A stretch of 64,000 bases of DNA from Methylomonas sp. MK1 (GTDB taxonomy: Bacteria > Pseudomonadota > Gammaproteobacteria > Methylococcales > Methylomonadaceae): assembly GCF_000365425.1 (NCBI RefSeq), contig NZ_AQOV01000001.1, positions 1,922,001-1,986,000 of the forward strand. Direction: 5' to 3'. A model generated the notes under the pieces. The model was not told where the DNA came from. It saw nothing but the letters and a program-made list of their open reading frames with translations, and ran no database searches. The translations under genes and the position numbers were made by a program. Every line of letters starts with the position of its first letter. Position 1 is the stretch's first letter. Below, one piece after another: positions 17,741 to 25,885 of this stretch.

Positions 17741-19062
17741 GCGCTCGCCTCCGGGAACGTCACAATCACCTTGAGGCCAATGCCGCCATCCCCATCGGCC
17801 AGCCTAATATCAGCCTGATGCTGCTCGGCTATTCGCCGCACAATGGATAAGCCAAGACCACTGCCTGATTCGGCGCTATTCAATACGCGGTAGAATCGGT
17901 CGAACACGCGAGCCCGCTCATCCAAGGCAATGCCTGGCCCGGTGTCGTTGACTTCCAGACGAATCGCAGTGGCTTCGCCGGTGACACTGACGTCAATCCG
18001 TGCATCTGCTGGTGAATAGCGGATGGCGTTATCGAGCAGATTGCCGAGTAGAATGCGCAGCGCCTCTTCGGTGCCGGCAACCCTGACATGATCCGCGTGC
18101 GACAGGCCGAGATCGATGTGGCTATGGGCGGCTTGTGGGGCAAAATCGGCTACCACGTTCCGCGCCAAATCATCCAAAAATAGCGGCGTGAGCGGATAAT
18201 CGCCAGCCTCCGGATCGAGGCGAGCCAAGATCAGCAATTGCTGAACCAGATGACTGGCACGGGCTATACCTTGTCGTAAAGTTTGCATAGCTAGATCACG
18301 CTGAACGGGTTCAGTGGCACGCTCGGCCAGTTGTGCTTGTAAGGACAGTGCAGTGAGCGGACTGCGCAGTTCGTGCGCCGCATCGGCAGTAAACTGGCGC
18401 TGTGCCGTCAGTGCCTGATCCAATTGACTCAGCAGCGTGTTTATTGCGCTGATTAAGATGCTAACTTCTTCCGGTAAGCCCTTATTCGGGATCGGATCTA
18501 ATGAATGAGGATTGCGACACGCCACTGCTTCAGCCACTTGAGCCAATGGCGCTAAACCCCGACCAATCGCCCAGCCAACCAATAACGCCAGCCCCGGCAG
18601 TAAAATCAGCAATGGTGCCAGTATATGCAAGGCAACTTCGTTGGCGGTTTCACGGCGTTCTTGCGTCGTTTGAGCGACCTGGACAAATCCACTATCGGTT
18701 TTTAAATTAAATACTCGCCAGTCCTGGTTCTGCCAGTTAAGCGTGTCGGACCCCAGTTTTCCGCCTTGCGGTAATGGCGAAAACGGATGAGATCGAAACA
18801 GCATTCGACCATCCGGGCCACGGATCTGACTGACTAAATCAATGCCATCGCTATTTAACCCAGAGCTGTTTGTGTTAGGTTTAACATCTTGCAAGCTGTT
18901 TGAATGGGACAAGGAATAAGCGGCTTCACGCAACACCTTGTCGAATAGTTCGTCAATTTCTTCGTGAACGTTCAGCCACGTCGGCACGGCAAACGTGATA
19001 CCGGCAACCAGCAAGACGGGTATTAACCAATAGGTTAGCCGGCTGCGAATAGAAGTATTCAT
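17737..19062 (-). CDS. Sensor histidine kinase of the efflux operon
   Basis: A 441-residue membrane kinase of the QseC/CusS type. One helix lies at about residues 10-30, a periplasmic sensor region follows to about 140, and a second helix lies at about 148-168. The phosphoacceptor is the histidine in DAAHELRSPLTAL (about residue 238). The ATP-binding domain has the N-box LLDNAIRYSP, DTGPGI and GSGLGLSIV. It probably senses a periplasmic metal or drug and phosphorylates the regulator encoded just before it. The genes overlap by 4 bases on both sides. Confidence 0.92.
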   Translation of the reverse strand: MNTSIRSRLTYWLIPVLLVAGITFAVPTWLNVHEEIDELFDKVLREAAYSLSHSNSLQDVKPNTNSSGLNSDGIDLVSQIRGPDGRMLFRSHPFSPLPQGGKLGSDTLNWQNQDWRVFNLKTDSGFVQVAQTTQERRETANEVALHILAPLLILLPGLALLVGWAIGRGLAPLAQVAEAVACRNPHSLDPIPNKGLPEEVSILISAINTLLSQLDQALTAQRQFTADAAHELRSPLTALSLQAQLAERATEPVQRDLAMQTLRQGIARASHLVQQLLILARLDPEAGDYPLTPLFLDDLARNVVADFAPQAAHSHIDLGLSHADHVRVAGTEEALRILLGNLLDNAIRYSPADARIDVSVTGEATAIRLEVNDTGPGIALDERARVFDRFYRVLNSAESGSGLGLSIVRRIAEQHQADIRLADGDGGIGLKVIVTFPEASA

Positions 19063-19724
19063 GGCTTCACCACTTTAAAACCGACGCCACGGACATTAAA
19101 AATAATGTCAGCACCGAGTTTACGGCGCAGATTATGCAAGTGGACATCGATCGCGTTACTCGCCACTTCCTGGCCCCAACCGTACAGGCGCTCTTCCAAT
19201 TGCGAACGGGACAGCACAGCGCCCGGCTGTTCCATCAAAGCATGCAGCAATGCAAACTCACGGGCAGATAAGTCGATTAAGGTTTCGCGTAACCAGGCCT
19301 CGTGACTCGGCGGGTTAATACGCAAGGCGCCGTATTCAATGTCTGAAGCGCCGCGTCCGGCACTTCTGCGTACCAGCGCATGAATACGGGCAACGAGTTC
19401 TTCCAAGGCAAAAGGTTTGACTAGATAATCGTCCGCACCGTTATTAAGACCGGCGACTCGATCACTTAGCCCATCGCGTGCTGTTAGGATTAACACCGGG
19501 ATGGCGTTGCCGGATTTACGAAGTTCGACCAGCAGCTCCTGGCCCGATAGGCGTGGAAGCCCTAAGTCAAGCAGCAATAAAGCGTACTCGCTCGCCACAT
19601 GAGATAAGGCTTGTTTGGCTTGTTCCCCGTCTTGTACCCAATCGACCACGAAGCCATCCAGCTGCAATCCATCCCGGATCGACTGGCCGATCATCGGATC
19701 GTCTTCCGCTAATAACAATCGCAT
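19059..19724 (-). CDS. OmpR-family response regulator of the efflux operon
   Basis: A 221-residue regulator. The receiver domain has acidic residues at 7-9 (EDD), the phosphoacceptor aspartate at 53 (LLLLDLGLP) and the conserved lysine in DDYLVKPF. The winged-helix DNA-binding domain ends with VHLHNLRRKLGA and a final strand FNVRGVGFKV. It is the first gene of the operon and should control the pump in response to the kinase. The 3' end overlaps the kinase start. Confidence 0.93.
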   Translation of the reverse strand: MRLLLAEDDPMIGQSIRDGLQLDGFVVDWVQDGEQAKQALSHVASEYALLLLDLGLPRLSGQELLVELRKSGNAIPVLILTARDGLSDRVAGLNNGADDYLVKPFALEELVARIHALVRRSAGRGASDIEYGALRINPPSHEAWLRETLIDLSAREFALLHALMEQPGAVLSRSQLEERLYGWGQEVASNAIDVHLHNLRRKLGADIIFNVRGVGFKVVKP

Positions 19725-20240
19725 GTTGACCTTATAGTTTCTTCATCTGGCCAACAGTGTAAATGATGAAGATTTAAGTAATAGTTAAGGCGCTTCGAAT
19801 GTTCGGGAAGGTATCTATAGCGGTCGTTCGTTATTGGAGTTGATCAAGGACGGCTTGGGGGCGGGTGTTGACGGTCCACTCTTCAGATTCATCGCCGGAA
19901 AGCTGGCATTGAATTCCGATTTCTGAAAGCTGCCATTCTTCACCGAGTTTACTAGTACCACAGCTGATAGTTAAGATTTAATTTGCTGTGACAGGATCGC
20001 TAGACACTTCGATACATTTCGTTGACTCTAAACTCAGGCAAACCATGTTCAACATCCCTCCCCAATTGCCCACTTTCTAGTCTGGGGCATGCAAGTCATC
20101 TGGCATTTCACTATGACAGCCAATACCAGGAACTAATAAACACCCTCGCTAATCTAGGCTGTGAACTTAATAACTTGCGTAAAGCGCCGCATCAGCGACA
20201 GTAAACCACTAACAGCCAAACAGAAATAAGGAGCATTGCC
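19725..20240. other. Intergenic region between divergent units
   Basis: About 500 bases upstream of the efflux operon (leftward) and the DUF1566 gene (rightward). It must contain both promoters. I see no convincing gene: a 60-codon frame at 20022-20204 lacks a ribosome-binding site and domain. AT-rich segments near 19760-19790 could hold the efflux promoter; I cannot pick a unique one. Confidence 0.5.
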
Positions 20241-20720
20241 ATGATTGATCTCAAAGAAATAGCAAAAGTGGTTTTATTGGCTGGGGGTTTATTATTGGGG
20301 CATGCTGTTCAAGCGGAAAGCACTGTTAGTCCGGCCGTTCCATATAGCGAGAGAGCTAAGACTGCTGCAATATATGGGCTTGGCGACAGTGGCCCCCAAG
20401 GGGGCAAAGTCTATTATGTCGATGATACGGGTGAGCATGGCCTGGAAGCGAAAGCAGCCGATGAGATCAATTCACTAAGTTGGAGTGACGCTGTTACAGT
20501 TGCAGGCGCTTATGGCTCCGGCTGGCATTTGCCGACAAAGACTGAGTTAAAAGTCTTATATGAACACAGAAACGTGGTGGGCGGTTTTGCTAAAGACGAT
20601 TATTGGAGCGCTACGGAGCAAGACATCAACAGCGCCTGGATCCAGGGCTTCGGCAATGGCGACCAGGATCGCTACAATAAATACAGTAAGCTTAGCGTGC
20701 GTGCTGTCCGGTCTTTTTAA
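20241..20720 (+). CDS. Secreted DUF1566 (Lcl C-terminal-like) protein
   Basis: A 159-residue protein with a signal peptide (cleavage expected after AVQAES, near residue 26). The rest resembles the DUF1566 fold: GGKVYYVDD, SWSDAVTVA, GWHLPTKTELKVLY, DDYWSATE and a final SVRAVRSF. DUF1566 domains are found in exported or surface proteins, often with a C-type-lectin-like fold; what they bind is generally unknown. AAGGAG lies 9 bases before the ATG. It may form an operon with the small gene at 20784. Confidence 0.8.
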   Translation: MIDLKEIAKVVLLAGGLLLGHAVQAESTVSPAVPYSERAKTAAIYGLGDSGPQGGKVYYVDDTGEHGLEAKAADEINSLSWSDAVTVAGAYGSGWHLPTKTELKVLYEHRNVVGGFAKDDYWSATEQDINSAWIQGFGNGDQDRYNKYSKLSVRAVRSF

Positions 20721-20783
20721 TTTGTTTATCCAACCAGGAAAAACAGCGTCTACCGGTAAAAATCAGATCAAGGAATAGCTTTT

Positions 20784-21026
20784 ATGAATACACTGGTTGC
20801 AAAAATGATTAGTTTTCTAAAGACTGATCGATATGCTGATAATCCGATCGACCTTGCTGAAAAACCAATCAGCACAGCTGCCTTTGCTGTAAATAAAGAA
20901 CCCGAGCAACTTCACAAAGGCAAAAGACGTTTAAAGGAAAACTACACAAGTCACTGGGATTTGGATTATCTGCCCAGAAAAGAAGTCGATAAAATATTGG
21001 CTGAAATTCAAAACCGTAACCCTTAA
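20784..21026 (+). CDS. Small hypothetical protein
   Basis: An 80-residue basic protein with no recognised domain, lying 63 bases after the DUF1566 gene on the same strand. It begins MNTLVAKMISFLKTDRY and ends with a helical EVDKILAEIQNRN. The composition is normal, and AAGGAATAG upstream of the ATG is an acceptable ribosome-binding site. Residues 45-65 are strongly basic. Confidence 0.5.
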   Translation: MNTLVAKMISFLKTDRYADNPIDLAEKPISTAAFAVNKEPEQLHKGKRRLKENYTSHWDLDYLPRKEVDKILAEIQNRNP

Positions 21027-21394
21027 AGCTAACTCCCTTTAGGCCAAGAACTTTGATGTAACATTAACACCTATCCTTTCGGTCAGTTTGATCGTCCACA
21101 AACCGCGGTTGAGACAAACCTTTGCGCTCAAGGAGGGGGTATCTCAAACTTTGATAGACAGCTTTCGGTTTTACTGCTGCCAAACTCTGAAATTGTTAAA
21201 TGTCGCATAGTGGCCGGGCGGGCCAAAGAAGATGTAAGGTTACTTGCCAAAAAGCTGCCATTCGCTGAACTTAGGAAAGGAAGATTTCGCTAGCGTCCTC
21301 GATCGCCGATTTTGGCCGATCAAAGCCGCTCAAAATCTGGCTGAATTTGTATCGGAATATGCAAAATGGCTGAGATGAACTTTGGAAAGGTTGG
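21027..21394. other. Intergenic stretch without recognisable genes
   Basis: About 370 bases between convergent genes. No frame longer than a few dozen codons looks real. The text has the character of decayed coding DNA, with short open stretches interrupted by stops, but I cannot identify a parent gene. Confidence 0.4.
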
Positions 21395-22381
21395 TTATCT
21401 ATCTACCAGTAACCGCCCGCAACGCGTGATTCGATCGAAACTAAACACATGCTCTCTCGGGCTTTCGTAGCAACGTCCCACCAATCTTCGTCTGTAATCC
21501 GGCTCGCCTTTTTCTAGATAAATAGTGGCACCACAAATGGGACATGCCGCCGAATACCGAACCAACCGAATCACTCTTAAATCGCCGTCTCGTAGCAGTT
21601 CGAACTGAGCTGATTGCTCATGGATTTTTATGAACAATTCATGCGCTAAAACAATTCGATCATCGAACAATAAAACCCAAGGCTTGATGATAGCGCCCCA
21701 TGCTCCGTAAGGAATCACAAAAATACTTATCAGTAGTGTCAAATCGCGCGTTGTCACGGACCTGGGTACCGATAACGATAGCCATCCGGCATAGGCAATT
21801 AACACTGCGAGTCCGCCAATTGTAACCAACCACCCCAATACAACCCATACATGCCATCGACTCAATGCGATTTGTCCGTGCCGAAACAACCATCTGGCAA
21901 TCCAACTCGTTTGAACCTCACCCAATTCAGTAATTTGATAGTAGGCTTTCAACTCGGCTGCAATACTGCTATCTAACCGAACCTCATCGATAGCGCTATC
22001 GTCATCCATGACTTCTGGTACCCGCTCTGCTTTTATATAAAACGTTGTGAGCCTACCCGGACCACCCTTGGTACTTTTTCGTTCCGGTTTCGGGTAATGC
22101 TGTAGCCCGCGCTTACGAGCATATTCAACAATTTGCCCCTCCCGCGTTTCGCAATATTTTTTTAGTGATCCCGACCAATCGATCCACTTTTTCGGATCAG
22201 CACTTCCTATCGAGTCTCCAACCGCTGCGACAATTTCTTCGGGTGTGAACCGTCGCTTCGACTCATCGAAATCCGCTTTCTTTAACGATTCATGGGATAA
22301 CGCGCGCAATATGCGGTGGCCTTTTTCATCGCTTGTTTCGCTGTCCAGCCAATCTATCAGACATTGGATTACCTCACGCAT
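21395..22381 (-). CDS. Two-helix membrane protein with C-terminal cysteine cluster
   Basis: About 328 residues if it starts at the ATG at 22381 (MREVIQCLIDW). The frame is open further to a TTG at 22465, which has no ribosome-binding site. Residues about 1-170 are soluble and charged, followed by two membrane helices (WVVLGWLVTIGGLAVLIAYA and LTLLISIFVIPYGAWGAI). A C-terminal cytoplasmic part has CPIC and two later cysteines, possibly a zinc ribbon. I do not recognise the family. A 23-codon frame with a very good ribosome-binding site starts upstream at 22440 and ends just inside this gene. Either it is a coupled leader peptide, or a one-base frameshift has separated the true start from the body. 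Confidence 0.6.
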   Translation of the reverse strand: MREVIQCLIDWLDSETSDEKGHRILRALSHESLKKADFDESKRRFTPEEIVAAVGDSIGSADPKKWIDWSGSLKKYCETREGQIVEYARKRGLQHYPKPERKSTKGGPGRLTTFYIKAERVPEVMDDDSAIDEVRLDSSIAAELKAYYQITELGEVQTSWIARWLFRHGQIALSRWHVWVVLGWLVTIGGLAVLIAYAGWLSLSVPRSVTTRDLTLLISIFVIPYGAWGAIIKPWVLLFDDRIVLAHELFIKIHEQSAQFELLRDGDLRVIRLVRYSAACPICGATIYLEKGEPDYRRRLVGRCYESPREHVFSFDRITRCGRLLVDR

Positions 22382-22440
22382 AAACCACCCCAAACCAGGT
22401 AACCGGTAGTTGCAGGCTGGTTTGCGCTTTGTCGATTCAT
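22369..22440 (-). CDS. 23-codon frame overlapping the start of the two-helix membrane gene
   Basis: This frame starts at ATG 22440 with GGAGGA spaced 7 bases away, the best ribosome-binding site in the neighbourhood. It reads MNRQSANQPATTGYLVWGG and stops 10 bases after the ATG of the next frame. It could be a leader peptide that couples translation, or the real N terminus cut off by a frameshift. Confidence 0.35.
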   Translation of the reverse strand: MNRQSANQPATTGYLVWGGLCVR

Positions 22441-22807
22441 AACAATGTCCTCCATAACAATTCAAGGTTTGGGTAATACCGAAATGATTTTTAACTATTT
22501 GAATTTAATTGGTGTACCAGAAAAAGCACCTTCCGCAACAGCAAGCATCGCTGGAAGCCGGAACGAGAGTATAAGAGTTTCGGAATCATTCAATGGATTC
22601 ATGTACTCGTTTTACGTTTCCGCATTGATCTGGCGGTCCAGTTCGGAAAAAAGAACGTTACGACTATTAATCATTAACTGCTGCAATGAAGAGCCATCAA
22701 GGCTTCCAGAGGTTTGTGACCCAAAACAGGTCACCTTGCGAACGGGACATTTCTGCTTTGACCTCCTAGCATACCGACAACAGCCATTAATCAACTAAGA
22801 GGCGTCT

Positions 22808-23101
22808 ATGTCAACACTGGATGAAGATCTTGCCCGGTTAAATTTCGAATATCTGATGCTAGCCCGGGAATGCGCCCGTAGCAACCCGGCAGAAACAGCA
22901 TGGCGATTTGGCTTGGATAAAAACCGTATAGAAAAACTGGCGGACATGACACTGGAACATCTTCGGGATCAAGCTGAAAGTAGCCGAGCGGTTATTCAAC
23001 TGTTGCCGGTCTTCGTTCCAAGTGGCGTCTCCATGGGCACCTACGTGGATTTACTTCAACCCTTCATTGTGGAGTGGACCGATGAAAACAGTGCGATTTA
23101 A
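22808..23101 (+). CDS. FlhD-like regulator (first pair)
   Basis: A 97-residue protein that lines up with the body of FlhD: NFEYLMLAREC corresponds to the family's NLSYLLLAQRL, AWRFGLDKNRIEKLADMTL to MFRLGINEEMATTLAALTL, and then LRDQAESS. FlhD joins FlhC in a heteromer that binds promoters and recruits RNA polymerase. Outside flagellar operons, distant FlhDC pairs (SetCD of SXT-type elements, AcaCD of IncC plasmids) switch on conjugation genes. No flagellar gene is in the window, so the latter is more likely. The gene overlaps the FlhC-like start by 20 bases, and GAGG lies upstream of the ATG. Confidence 0.75.
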   Translation: MSTLDEDLARLNFEYLMLARECARSNPAETAWRFGLDKNRIEKLADMTLEHLRDQAESSRAVIQLLPVFVPSGVSMGTYVDLLQPFIVEWTDENSAI

Positions 23102-23675
23102 AAAGGCATCGAATTTTGCCAACCACTTGGTTTTAGCTGAGCAATTGATCCAGCTTGGCGCTCGCCCTCCTATTGTGAGTCAACTTTGTCAATTGTCTCG
23201 GCAGCAGAGTATCGACTTGTATAAATCAGTAAAAGGATGCCCACCCAAACAAGGCATGCTTCCTCATGATTACCAATGGGTTATTCAGTCCACCTGCCGT
23301 AATATTCACGCGTCGTTATTTTTAGGCATTCTCGATGATATTCGGCGGCGATTATCAATTCAGCAATCTTCAGCACAGGTATTGGTTGACGCCTATAGCA
23401 TTTATAAAAACATCGCATCAAACATATTCATCGAGCCTAAAGGAATATCTCTTGGAGCAAAACAGTTCTCGTTAGACATAAACAGAGCATGGTCTTTAAT
23501 CAACATGCTCTTGGCCGGCGATTTGATATTCACTGTTTGCGCATGTTGCAGAGCACGCTTTCTCAGCATGATTCACCCTAATGCAACCTTTAGCCAGTGC
23601 CCAATCTGCACTGTTTGGACTGATCGTTCGGGACGACGACGCTGGGTTTCTGCAAAGTCCAAAAAACCGATTTGA
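23082..23675 (+). CDS. FlhC-like regulator (first pair)
   Basis: A 197-residue protein, close to the usual FlhC length of about 190. It has the family's N-terminal helices (LVLAEQLIQLGARPPIVSQL), the YKSVKGCPPKQGMLP segment (FlhC has LYKELRGSPPPKGMLP), a HASLF segment, and a C-terminal zinc site of two pairs, CACC and CPIC. The start at 23082 was chosen because GGAG lies 7 bases upstream; the open frame extends further back to 23022. With the overlapping FlhD-like partner it should form a DNA-binding activator. Confidence 0.8.
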   Translation: MKTVRFKKASNFANHLVLAEQLIQLGARPPIVSQLCQLSRQQSIDLYKSVKGCPPKQGMLPHDYQWVIQSTCRNIHASLFLGILDDIRRRLSIQQSSAQVLVDAYSIYKNIASNIFIEPKGISLGAKQFSLDINRAWSLINMLLAGDLIFTVCACCRARFLSMIHPNATFSQCPICTVWTDRSGRRRWVSAKSKKPI

Positions 23676-23725
23676 TTACATCACTCAGCCTGGAGACCAT
23701 CCATACGCTACTAAGGAGAAGTCGC

Positions 23726-24319
23726 ATGCATATTGCTGTCATTACAGCCACTGAATCCCAAATACATCAGCCCGTTCATGGCAAAAATCTGGCTCGGCTC
23801 GCACGCGAGTGCTTTGCCAATCAGCAGATATTGACCATTGATTTTAAGGACGTCAAGACAATTACCCAGGGATTCTTTCAGGAATTATTTTTTCCTTTGA
23901 TTACTGAGTTTGGCGCCGATTATTTGAAATCGAAACTTATAGTCATTAACTTGAGTGACACAAATAAAATCCAAATGCAATCTGCATTCAAAAACTTGGA
24001 CGACTATTTCGATAAACTTTCAGCGATCAATCACCAAGGGTGCGATGAAGAGATTTACACGATGAATCAAACTTGGTTGATCAAGGCCAGAGAAATCGCG
24101 CGGGAAAATCCAGTATTGACAGAGTTAGTGCTGGGGATAACGGATGACACCATGCGAACAGCACTCGGTCATTTGTCCTTGGAGGACATTCAGTTCATCG
24201 CTCGCTCCAATTGGCTTTGCTTCACTCCTCGGTTTTCCAGTCAGTTCCTGATGAACATAAATAAGGAACAACCGCCGATAGTGGAGGCCATGCTCGGTTT
24301 AACCGGTTCTATATGCTGA
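23726..24319 (+). CDS. DUF4325 (STAS-like) domain fused to FlhD-like domain
   Basis: A 197-residue protein. Residues about 5-100 fit the DUF4325 pattern, a STAS-like fold: GKNLARLARECF, ILTIDFKDVKTITQGFFQELFFPL and LIVINLSD. After residue about 110 comes a second domain that lines up with FlhD: TWLIKAREIARENPVLTELVLGI, then MRTALGHLSLEDIQFIARSN. I know of no described FlhD with such an attachment. AAGGAG lies 8 bases before the chosen ATG (23726); an in-frame TTG at 23672 overlaps the previous gene's end but lacks a ribosome-binding site. It is followed after 12 bases by a second FlhC-like gene. DUF4325 may sense a signal or bind a partner; this is inferred. Confidence 0.72.
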   Translation: MHIAVITATESQIHQPVHGKNLARLARECFANQQILTIDFKDVKTITQGFFQELFFPLITEFGADYLKSKLIVINLSDTNKIQMQSAFKNLDDYFDKLSAINHQGCDEEIYTMNQTWLIKAREIARENPVLTELVLGITDDTMRTALGHLSLEDIQFIARSNWLCFTPRFSSQFLMNINKEQPPIVEAMLGLTGSIC

Positions 24320-24331
24320 GAGGGGGGGTCT

Positions 24332-24799
24332 ATGCTGAAAAAATATCAACAGCAAACGTTAGCCATTGAATTGCTGAAACGCCATGCCAGGGTGAAAATC
24401 GTGCATCAAGTGACCGGCATTCCCATCAAGCCATTAAGGCAAACCTATCGACAATTGCATGGTCGTTCTCCTACCCCAGGTTCAATCAAGTTTTCAACAC
24501 GCGGGTTGACTGGAAGTAGACGCAAATATAAAGACGTTACGCTGTTTGCGGTTTGCTATCGGGTGGCCGCGAGTAAGTTGGCCGATGATCAAATTCAAGC
24601 AGTGATAACCGCCTTTGATGCCTATAAACATTCCTACCCATTCGGAAACCTTGATTTTTCAGCGGCGTGGGTTGTTTCTGAGGACATCAAGGATAAAAAA
24701 GTGCAGGTCTCAATATGTCCACATTGTCGTGCTTGGGTACTGTTGAATGCAAGAGAAGACCTGGTTGAACGATGTGGCGTATGTAACAACTATTTGTAA
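24332..24799 (+). CDS. FlhC-like regulator (second pair)
   Basis: A 155-residue protein, shorter than typical FlhC. It keeps an N-terminal helix-turn-helix-like region (LAIELLKRHARVKIVHQVTGIPIKPLRQTYRQLHGRSPTPG, aligning with FlhC's tract up to SPPPKG), a central helical part and a zinc site of two pairs, CPHC and CGVC. A purine-rich GAGAGGGGGGG precedes the ATG. It lies 12 bases after the fused DUF4325-FlhD gene, forming a second FlhDC-like pair in tandem with the first. Confidence 0.75.
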   Translation: MLKKYQQQTLAIELLKRHARVKIVHQVTGIPIKPLRQTYRQLHGRSPTPGSIKFSTRGLTGSRRKYKDVTLFAVCYRVAASKLADDQIQAVITAFDAYKHSYPFGNLDFSAAWVVSEDIKDKKVQVSICPHCRAWVLLNAREDLVERCGVCNNYL

Positions 24800-24811
24800 T
24801 CAGGTTATCCA

Positions 24812-25036
24812 GTGAATATTGAATCCGAGCAAAATTCGACGGCAAAAGAAAAGGAATTCCTGAAAATTAACGACATGGTTGAAAAATTGGGCGTGACTCG
24901 GACCCAATTTTGGCGAATGAGGAAGGCAGGTGAGGTTCCTCCACCGGTAATTCGAAATCCACAAATGTGGCTTGCAAGCCAAATTAAAGAATTTTATGAA
25001 AGGAGGGTAAAAAAAGAAGATGTCGGAACACTTTGA
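24812..25036 (+). CDS. AlpA-like DNA-binding protein / excisionase
   Basis: A 74-residue protein starting with GTG. The core FLKINDMVEKLGVTRTQFWRMRKAGEVPPPV is the winged helix-turn-helix of the AlpA/HTH_17 group, whose members activate or direct excision of prophages and integrative elements. It lies 12 bases after the second FlhC-like gene and 160 bases from a tRNA gene, the usual place for an excision factor at an element's end. Confidence 0.8.
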   Translation: MNIESEQNSTAKEKEFLKINDMVEKLGVTRTQFWRMRKAGEVPPPVIRNPQMWLASQIKEFYERRVKKEDVGTL

Positions 25037-25184
25037 TGCTTTACAACTGCATTCAAACCTTATTTGTCGTTTGGTGCCGTATATTTTTCGATCAAACACG
25101 AAATTTTTTTCGGATTTGAGTGAAAAACAAAGTGACCATAAAAGTGACCACGCAATAAAAAAGGGCTTAGACATTTCTGCCTAA
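25020..25184 (+). CDS. 54-codon frame at the element end
   Basis: The ATG at 25020 lies inside the AlpA-like gene in another frame, preceded by AAAGGAGGG, a strong ribosome-binding site about 15 bases away. The product is 54 residues, has no recognised domain, and ends within the tRNA-side terminator hairpin. It includes a repeated AAAGTGACCA (25129 and 25141). It may be a remnant or the truncated start of a recombinase gene. Confidence 0.3.
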   Translation: MSEHFDALQLHSNLICRLVPYIFRSNTKFFSDLSEKQSDHKSDHAIKKGLDISA

Positions 25185-25190
25185 GCCCTT
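25156..25190 (-). terminator. Terminator of the tRNA-Asn transcript
   Basis: The 10-bp perfect stem AAGGGCTTAG/CTAAGCCCTT (25161-25170 with 25181-25190) is followed on the minus strand by a run of T (complement of 25156-25162). It lies 9 bases past the tRNA-Asn 3' end, so it ends leftward tRNA transcription. Confidence 0.85.
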
Positions 25191-25198
25191 GATTTATT

Positions 25199-25274
25199 TG
25201 GCTCCCCCGGACGGGCTCGAACCGCCGACCTAGTGATTAACAGTCACCCGCTCTACCGACTGAGCTACAGGGGA
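25199..25274 (-). tRNA. tRNA-Asn (GTT)
   Basis: A 76-base cloverleaf. The 7-bp acceptor stem TCCCCTG/CGGGGGA has one G-U pair, the T-loop is GGTTCGAGCC, the anticodon loop is CTGTTAATC with anticodon GTT, and CCA is encoded. Gene content changes on its left side from chromosomal to element-like, so its 3' end is the likely integration site. Confidence 0.96.
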
Positions 25275-25297
25275 TTAATATTTTGCTGTTCTCGATA

Positions 25298-25374
25298 TGG
25301 CGCGCCCGGAGAGATTCGAACTCCCGACCGCTCGGTTCGTAGCCGAGTACTCTATCCAGCTGAGCTACGGGCGC
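25298..25374 (-). tRNA. tRNA-Arg (ACG)
   Basis: A 77-base cloverleaf with acceptor GCGCCCG/CGGGCGC, T-loop GTTCGAATC, anticodon ACG within CTACGAA, and an encoded CCA. It is placed between tRNA-Asn and tRNA-Ser on the same strand. Confidence 0.96.
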
Positions 25375-25431
25375 TTATCTGAGCCGCTTATTATCTTTTT
25401 TTTAGAAACCTGTGTCAAGGTTTTTGTTTAG

Positions 25432-25522
25432 TGGCGGAGAGAGAGGGATTCGAACCCTCGATGCGCTTTTGGCACATACTCCCTTAGCAGGGGAGCGCCT
25501 TCGGCCTCTCGGCCATCTCTCC
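25432..25522 (-). tRNA. tRNA-Ser (GCT)
   Basis: A 91-base cloverleaf with the long variable arm of serine tRNAs, anticodon GCT within CTGCTAA, T-loop GTTCGAATC, and an encoded CCA. It lies 10 bases downstream of csrA, a gene order shared with many gammaproteobacteria. Confidence 0.96.
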
Positions 25523-25532
25523 TATAACTTAT

Positions 25533-25724
25533 TCAGCCCTCCGTACTCCCTGCTTCGGACTGCTCTTTCTTAATTCTCTCGTAGATTTCTTCCCTATGAA
25601 CAGATATATCTTTTGGTGCATTTACGCCAATTCTAACTTGATTTCCTTTTACCCCGAGAACTGTAACAGTCACATCGTCACCAATCATCAAGGTCTCTCC
25701 TACTCTACGAGTCAAGATAAGCAT
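25533..25724 (-). CDS. csrA: Carbon storage regulator CsrA
   Basis: A 63-residue RNA-binding global regulator. It has the conserved start [18 protein letters not shown], then [29 protein letters not shown], including the arginine and valine positions that contact GGA motifs in target RNAs. It represses or activates translation of many messages and is sequestered by small RNAs. AGGGAG precedes the ATG. It is followed by tRNA-Ser and tRNA-Arg in the order known from other gammaproteobacteria. Confidence 0.97.
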   Translation of the reverse strand: MLILTRRVGETLMIGDDVTVTVLGVKGNQVRIGVNAPKDISVHREEIYERIKKEQSEAGSTEG

Positions 25725-25885
25725 ACTATCTCCCTACACTATTAATGCGCTTTGTTACTGCAACATACTCGAACCGACGATTATATCCGTTTTTGAGAAA
25801 AAATAAAGATATATTTACTAGCCTTAAAGAAAACCTCACGTACAGCTAACACATCTGAATAGACAAATTCTTGTGTTTTTCTGAA

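Noticed and set aside
22445..22798. 117-codon plus-strand frame upstream of the first FlhD-like gene
   Set aside because: It overlaps the likely promoter region and the start of the divergent membrane gene, has no ribosome-binding site and its composition is not protein-like.
22808..24799. Flagellar master regulators flhDC
   Set aside because: No flagellar gene is in the window and there are two diverged pairs next to an excisionase-like gene, so an element activator role is more likely.
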